Part shown: positions 57,764 to 64,000 of the stretch, piece after piece
How the letters are laid out: each line of letters starts with the position of its first letter
How positions within the stretch are numbered: position 1 is the stretch's first letter
Origin: Glandiceps talaboti
Lineage: Eukaryota; Hemichordata; Enteropneusta; Spengelidae
NCBI RefSeq assembly: GCF_964340395.1
Contig: NC_135560.1
Location: 16,207,598-16,271,597, forward strand
Direction: 5' to 3'
DNA length: 64,000 nucleotides
Notes under the pieces: generated by a model
Told to the model about the DNA's origin: nothing
What the model saw: the letters and a program-made list of their open reading frames with translations, nothing else
The model's database searches: none
Translations under genes and position numbers: made by a program

Positions 57764-58072
57764 TCAAAACCGTCTTAAGCCAATGCAGAATCCAAAATCG
57801 TCGCCAAATTCTGTGTTATTCTTTTGGAAAATATGAAAGTATCACTTTTCATGAAAAAAGTCAACGAATACTTAAATGTCCTTTTTATTATTTCAAAAGG
57901 ACCAGATGCAAGTTTGAAGCGACTCCAATAAGTTTTTGGGAAATTGATCCAGGGACGTATTCTATCTTTTAAAAAAAACTACAATAAATTCATTAATGTT
58001 GTACTTACCTACGACTGAATGAGCGATGCACACTACAAGTGCTAAGGTTAGTAATATCACCAATCTTTTCAT
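57078..58072 (-). CDS. Small secreted peptide precursor, 61 residues (2 exons)
   Basis: Exon 1 (58009-58072) encodes a textbook signal peptide, MKRLVILLTLALVVCIAHS followed by VV, ending in phase 1 at a GTAAGT donor. Exon 2 (57078-57199) continues DAQEDAAGGFHNVPEGEIPE, then DVARR and SVEDVDIDGEESPWN, then TAG. The mature part is strongly acidic with no Cys. The Arg-Arg pair is a possible prohormone-convertase site that would release a 15-residue acidic C-terminal peptide without an amidation signal. The acceptor is atypical (branch-like TTCTGAC, then an A-rich stretch ending AAAG), so the exact junction may shift by a few codons; acceptors at CAAG or CAG slightly downstream are alternatives. 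No family recognised. Hormone-like, antimicrobial-precursor and simple secreted roles are all open. Confidence 0.55.
57734..57763. repeat. (AAT)n microsatellite
   Basis: About ten AAT units inside the intron of the peptide gene. The 124-codon plus-strand frame that spans it has a poly-Asn core and no motifs. Confidence 0.9.
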
Positions 58073-58133
58073 TTTGAAATCTTCACTGTTCACAGCCTTA
58101 TCGAGATATGGAACGATTAAATGGTGCAATGTT

Positions 58134-58141
58134 GATATATA
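58134..58141 (-). promoter_or_regulatory. TATA box of the secreted-peptide gene
   Basis: Minus-strand TATATATC, 62-69 bases upstream of the ATG at 58072. The expected transcript start is near 58105, leaving a short leader with no other ATG seen before the start codon. Confidence 0.5.
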
Positions 58142-58506
58142 CCCTAGCTAACGGTAAATTTTAACAATACGTACTAATTAACTGTCTATTTAAAGTGACA
58201 TGCGTGGACTAATTTTAAAAAAATGTCACAGGTGTTGTTTTTCCCGGGGGGTGGGGGGGGGGTGGTGGCTGTTGGGTTTAAGTTTGTTCTGTTTGTTATT
58301 CTCGAGCGTTTTTATACAAGCAACATTCTGTAAAATTCTATAAAATAAACAATATCTAAAACGATATTTAGAATTAAAAAAAAAATTATGTATAAGCACA
58401 AAAACATTGGTCATATTTGGCAATGTGTTAACTATGGGTCACTCGCCAGGAATTTTCTCAGAATATTAATTTGATAAAAGCACATGGATTTATTTCGTGG
58501 ATTATT

Positions 58507-58647
58507 TCATTGATGGGTTTCTTCAGGTAACTTCATTTCAGCATAGACGGTAAGTGTCTCTCCAACGGCTATGATTTCAGAACTTCCTTGATTAGGCTTG
58601 GATCGCAATGTTGTCTTAAAATGGCAAAAGCTGAGTTTATAAGGTTT
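58507..58647 (-). pseudogene. Orphan coding-like fragment ending in a stop
   Basis: A minus-strand frame bounded by TAA on the left of its reading and TGA at 58507 reads TTLRSKPNQGSSEIIAVGET, then LTVYAEMKLPEETHQ. The pattern VGETLTV..(X)MKLPEE resembles the strand pattern of beta-sandwich repeats (VGE.VTF.V...LPEG) found in large invertebrate extracellular proteins. It could be a terminal exon, entered through a CAG or AAG acceptor near 58610-58630, or a relic. No partner exon was found. Confidence 0.3.
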
Positions 58648-58820
58648 TTACTCACAAAAAAAATACTTACGTAAAAACCTCAATTAAACTATTTTTAAAA
58701 TGATTTTAATGTCGATGCATGCTTTCTGTAACATCTCAATTGTCTTCTGGTGTTGTCAAAACAGTTTATTGCACAGTAAGGATTTCTAAAACATTTTTTA
58801 TACGTACGATAAATTACGTC
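58632..58820. repeat. Diverged duplicate segment, copy 1 (partner at 60339-60535)
   Basis: Shares ordered words with 60339-60535: GAGTTTATAA, GTGCAT/GATGCATGCTTTCT, TAACAT.TCAATTG, CTTCTGGTGTTGT, GCA(C/T)AGTAAGGATTTCT and TAAATTACGTCAT.GAT. Confidence 0.75.
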
Positions 58821-59026
58821 ATTGATCATTAGAGTTAATTGCAAATGGTGGCTAAGTGTGGTAGCATGTCTCGGTACACAAACAATCGCAACAAACGAAC
58901 TTAATTATCACCATTGTGTAAGAAACATGACATCTGTAGAAAGGCTGCAAACTGAAACTGTTTTATTAATATTAATGTCTTTCGCGTAATATGGTAAACC
59001 ATGAATAGTGCTTAATCGCCTGTGGA

Positions 59027-59027
<1 letters not shown>

Positions 59028-59123
<96 letters not shown>

Positions 59124-59130
59124 TGTGTGT
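59028..59130. repeat. (TG)n microsatellite
   Basis: About 50 TG units with one TATG interruption. Confidence 0.97.
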
Positions 59131-59337
59131 ATAAGCGTATTTATTATTCAATACTGTACAGGGTGTTCAATATTACGAGTAAGTCGGTATATGTATTTTG
59201 AAATAGTTTTAAAGAATAAACGTTCCAGTACGTAATTTAAGCATAGACAGTGGACTGTTTATAAGTGCTCAAGTAGTGAATACATCCTATACACCATCTT
59301 GTTGTTCTCACTGTATTTGAAACGATCAAATATACAA

Positions 59338-59732
59338 TCAATCAATTTATCAATCAATCAATCAATCAACCAACCAACCAACCAACCAGCCAACCAACCA
59401 ACCAACCAACCAACCAACCAACTAGTCAGTTAGTCGGTCGGTCAGTCAGTCAGTCAGTCAGTCAGTCAGTCAGTCCGTACGTCAACGAACCAACCAACCA
59501 ACCAACCAACCAACCAACCAACTAGTCAGTTAGTCGGTCGGTCAGTCAGTCAGTCAGTCAGTCAGTCAGTCAGTCAGTCAGTCAGTCCGTACGTCAACGA
59601 ACCAACCAACCAACCAACCAACCAACCGACCGACCGACCGACCGACCGACCGACCGACCGACCAACCAACCAACCAACCAACCAACCAACCAACCAACCA
59701 ACCAACCAACCAACCAACCAACCAACCAACCA
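59338..59732. repeat. Compound tetranucleotide array with higher-order structure
   Basis: Blocks of CAAT, CAAC (CCAA), AGTC (CAGT), GACC (CCGA) and CCAA again. A larger unit, from ACTAGTCAGTTAGTCGGTCG to GTCCGTACGTCAACGAACC, occurs twice (starting 59421 and 59521) and differs mainly in the number of CAGT repeats. Minus-strand frames across it give runs of Gly-Trp-Leu-Val and are artefacts. Confidence 0.95.
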
Positions 59733-60338
59733 AGCATCGTTATAAGCAGAAATTCTAAATTTATAAAGTAAATTCCGGAGATACAGTCTGTCTTTATTTG
59801 ACAAATAAATTTCTCTCCATGTAAAGAAGGTCTTCGAATAGTCATGTATAAGTTTCGGACTCTCACTTGTATCGGTTGCCCATTTTTTGTGAATCGATAG
59901 CCTAAACGTTGATAAAACGTAATGACCCAACACGGGGGTAGTTTTCAGATTAACATAACAACTTGAACAGAGATGAGAGACGGTACTTTCTCCCGAAGAT
60001 AGCTAAGATTGCATGCTCTGTGATCACGTGATGATAAATAGCGCCATCTATCATGGAGTGAACAAGACTGAACGTTCACAGTCGAAAGCTCCCAGTTTAT
60101 CAAAAGTACGCCGTGTGTATTGGTTACAATTTTAGTCAAGATTCATTCATGATATTAATGTTTATTGGCATTCGCCTCTTTAAACACCAACGTGTATAGA
60201 TATGTATATGGATTCATAGTTTGAAAATGAAATGCAATTAGTCGTAATGAACCCCATCTGGTGCATCTCAGGCTGTTGTCATGCTAAATATTCAAAGAGA
60301 AATGTCAAATGGTGTATGCATATTTTTTTTACATGTCT

Positions 60339-60535
60339 GAGTTTATAATCTTTTTATTCAAATGAAAATACTCACATAATAACCTTAATTAGATTATTTT
60401 AAAATAATTTTATAATGTCGGTGCATTCTTTCTATAACATTTCAATTGCCTTCTGGTGTTGTTAATATATTTGCTTGCATAGTAAGGATTTCTTGAACTT
60501 TTTTGATACGTATGGTAAATTACGTCATCGATGCC
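60339..60535. repeat. Diverged duplicate segment, copy 2 (partner at 58632-58820)
   Basis: Same orientation as copy 1, about 1.7 kb away, roughly 75-80 percent similar by eye. The coding-like fragment at 58507-58647 is not clearly conserved here. Confidence 0.75.
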
Positions 60536-62270
60536 TCTATGGAACCTTCCACGCGGCAAGAATACCACACACACACGTTTTGTTTTACTTAGACTACCTT
60601 GGGTTCTGTAATAATAACATCACTTTTCCTTTGAACATTCGTATACACACTGCAGTATGCAACAATATCAATGTCTCGTTCCTGATAGGTCTGTACAGTG
60701 TCAATCAACTTGAGTGGATGCTAAAGTATGTAAAAATATCAGTGTCTCCGTTTTGTAAGTGGTTATCAATGTTAACTTAAATAATCACCTTGTACTGATG
60801 ATATCTATAAAGGTAACCTACAAACGTATGTCAACATTTAATGGCGCCCCGTTTTATCTTCACATCGTGTATCCTGTTGACGTGGTATGTAATCAGTGTG
60901 TTTGTCGATGTTCGCGCACAACAATTCATCATTTAAAGTAACATACTCCTTAACTTAGACATATTTCAATTAATAAAAGTCGGTCTATAAAATGCATATA
61001 GTTGTCACTAAAATGTATATTTAGGAACCTGTATGTGTCCATGTGTCCTGACAAAAGTCATAGAGGGAATTGAGCATGCGCTAAGATGTACTACGAGGGT
61101 GGGTAACTCTGAGGATGCGAATGTTTGGTTAGGTTTTACCACGAAAGAGTCGTTAGTACGGCTGTAGTGATGTATGATAGACCCCATTGTCACTGTACAA
61201 TTTAATTTACCGTTAAGTCTCTTGTGATGATTGATGTTTCAAGCGCTTTTGTTGTAATCAATATTTTGCAAATGCAAGAATGTGTAGTCTGTGTTTGTTT
61301 GGCCGAGTGATTTGTTGCCATTGTATACTTTCAACATAGCCAGTATTGCGTCACAAATCATTAAATGCAGTAACTCATTAATGCAGTATATCATGGAGGT
61401 ATAAGGGGACATCCTGGGTCAGTATTAGTCACCATTTACTGTCGTGAACTGACAGAGATAGAGCTGATGAATCGTTGAGACATTGACCAAATAATATGAT
61501 GATAATAACGCGATAAAACTGAACACATTACAATAGCGATTAGCTCTGTAGCTCAGTCTCAAACATGTCTCAAATGCTGCTGGGGGGGGGGGGCGGTTAG
61601 CAAATTATAAGCTACATGTATATCTTGTTTATACATCACAACGTCACGCGGGTATACAGTATTTGCACGTGAGGAGGTTTTGGTTGTATCGGACATAAAC
61701 TACAAGAGAGACATGAACTCGTGGATTTGTTTACAGACCAATTTTCTGTATATTAAAACCTGTAAATTGCTCATTTTTGAATGATGTCGATAATATTACG
61801 AAAACTGCTAACCTTTTTAGCTTTGATACAGTAACCCCCCCCCCCCTCACCGCATCAATCATGTCCAAGATTTGTTGTACTTCGAATATAATTTTAATAA
61901 GCATTTTCTTCTTATTATTTTATTATTCCAACCATTCTTAAATGGCCATTATAAATCAACGAGGGCAGTTGGCCACGTACTTCATTGATCAAGGCTCTGA
62001 ATGTCTCACTTGACCATATTTCGACTTTATCAAACGCTATCAGTCAACTTAGCTGTAACTTTATACTAAGCATGTACATCGACCAACTGATCAACCACTG
62101 TCCTCTCACTTCGGTTTTGGATGCACACAATGTTTGAATGACAGAAATAAAAATGGTATTCAGAAAAGTTTCCTATTTCGACCCTTTTATCTAAAATTTT
62201 ATCTGAATGTGTCACTGCGACTGAGATAAACAGGTAACTATCGGGCACTAAATGCTGATAAGAATTCGTC
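60536..62270. other. Intergenic upstream of alkaline phosphatase, no gene seen
   Basis: Contains G12 at 61582-61593 and C12 at 61835-61846. Open frames here are short and featureless. Confidence 0.5.
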
Positions 62271-62272
62271 GG

Positions 62273-62308
62273 TGTATATACTGGCAGACTTGCTACAGTT
62301 CAGACCAC
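62273..62308 (+). promoter_or_regulatory. Core promoter candidate of the alkaline phosphatase gene
   Basis: GTATATAC (TATA box, about 62273-62281) lies 27 bases before the A of TTCAGACC (A at 62302), a plausible initiator. The ATG follows 62 bases later. Confidence 0.45.
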
Positions 62309-62363
62309 TTGACCATTGGTAACACATTACAGTAGTTCGGTACAACTTAGGCAGTAAAACACC

Positions 62364-63790
<1,427 letters not shown>

Positions 63791-63904
63791 GTAAGCTGAT
63801 GACCACATATCCGAAAGTGGTTTCATCTTTTTTATTCTTCATTCAACTAGCTCAGTCTATATAATGTAGCCATCCAAATATGGTGAGGTGAAAGTAAATG
63901 GAAA

Positions 63905-64000
63905 ACCGTAAAGTAGGATAGGTTTCTATAGTACTACATTATACTGTCTGTACTGTGCACGGCTCTGCACTGTACTGTCCTATACTGCACTGCACTGTCC
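63905..64000. repeat. Degenerate ACTGT/CTGCA-rich tract at the right edge
   Basis: ACTGTCTGTACTGTGCACGG and CACTGTACTGTCCTATACTG: short imperfect repeats in alkaline phosphatase intron 2, cut by the window end. Confidence 0.6.

Noticed and set aside
57598-57972. 124-codon plus-strand frame
   Set aside because: Poly-Asn core from an (AAT)n array, A/T-biased codons, no motif; lies in the intron of the peptide gene on the other strand.
59574-59933. 119-residue frame with Gly-Trp-Leu-Val repeats, resembling a repetitive membrane protein
   Set aside because: It is the minus-strand reading of the CCAA/GACC tetranucleotide array.
60475-60780. 101-codon plus-strand frame
   Set aside because: No motif, no splice or promoter support, and its start lies in a diverged repeat segment.

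Overview
This is a nuclear genome window from an intron-rich animal, most likely a marine invertebrate (hemichordate, lancelet or lophotrochozoan; I cannot settle which). Evidence: spliced genes with GT-AG introns of about 0.4-13 kb, a eukaryotic tRNA gene with internal promoters, a metazoan CHD1 remodeller, a tandem pair of plant-like glycoside hydrolase family 3 genes of the sort kept by several invertebrates, and very many microsatellites and poly(C)/poly(G) tracts. Nothing prokaryotic is present.

Layout. (1) 331-33407, minus strand: CHD1. I could join 26 coding exons with consistent phase at every junction (about 1262 codons); the 3' end, from inside the DNA-binding domain onward, lies left of the window. 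Intron 2 alone is 12.7 kb. (2) 33408-34377: CHD1 upstream region with promoter-like motifs. (3) 34378-34450, plus strand: tRNA-Val(CAC). (4) 34451-36100: no gene, perhaps a retroelement remnant. (5) 36204-41641 and 42197-48558, both minus strand: two intact 10-exon paralogues (740 residues each by my model) of a secreted GH3 beta-xylosidase-like enzyme, made by a roughly 6 kb tandem duplication. (6) 48900-54400: a small two-TM protein gene (50611-52983, minus) and several weaker candidate exons. (7) 54400-62270: mostly gene-free and repeat-rich, but with a small secreted-peptide gene (57078-58072, minus) and an orphan coding-like fragment near 58.6 kb. (8) 62364 to the right edge, plus strand: the first two exons of an alkaline phosphatase.

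The genes do not form a pathway. CHD1 is a nuclear chromatin remodeller; the GH3 pair and alkaline phosphatase have signal peptides and are probably extracellular or membrane-bound hydrolases. The less ordinary material is the GH3 duplication (breakpoint at a G-rich tract, uneven identity between copies), the undescribed short secreted peptide with a dibasic cleavage site, and a family of ~68 bp elements placed once each, in one orientation, in five CHD1 introns. All splice models come from reading the sequence; no alignment or transcript data were used.
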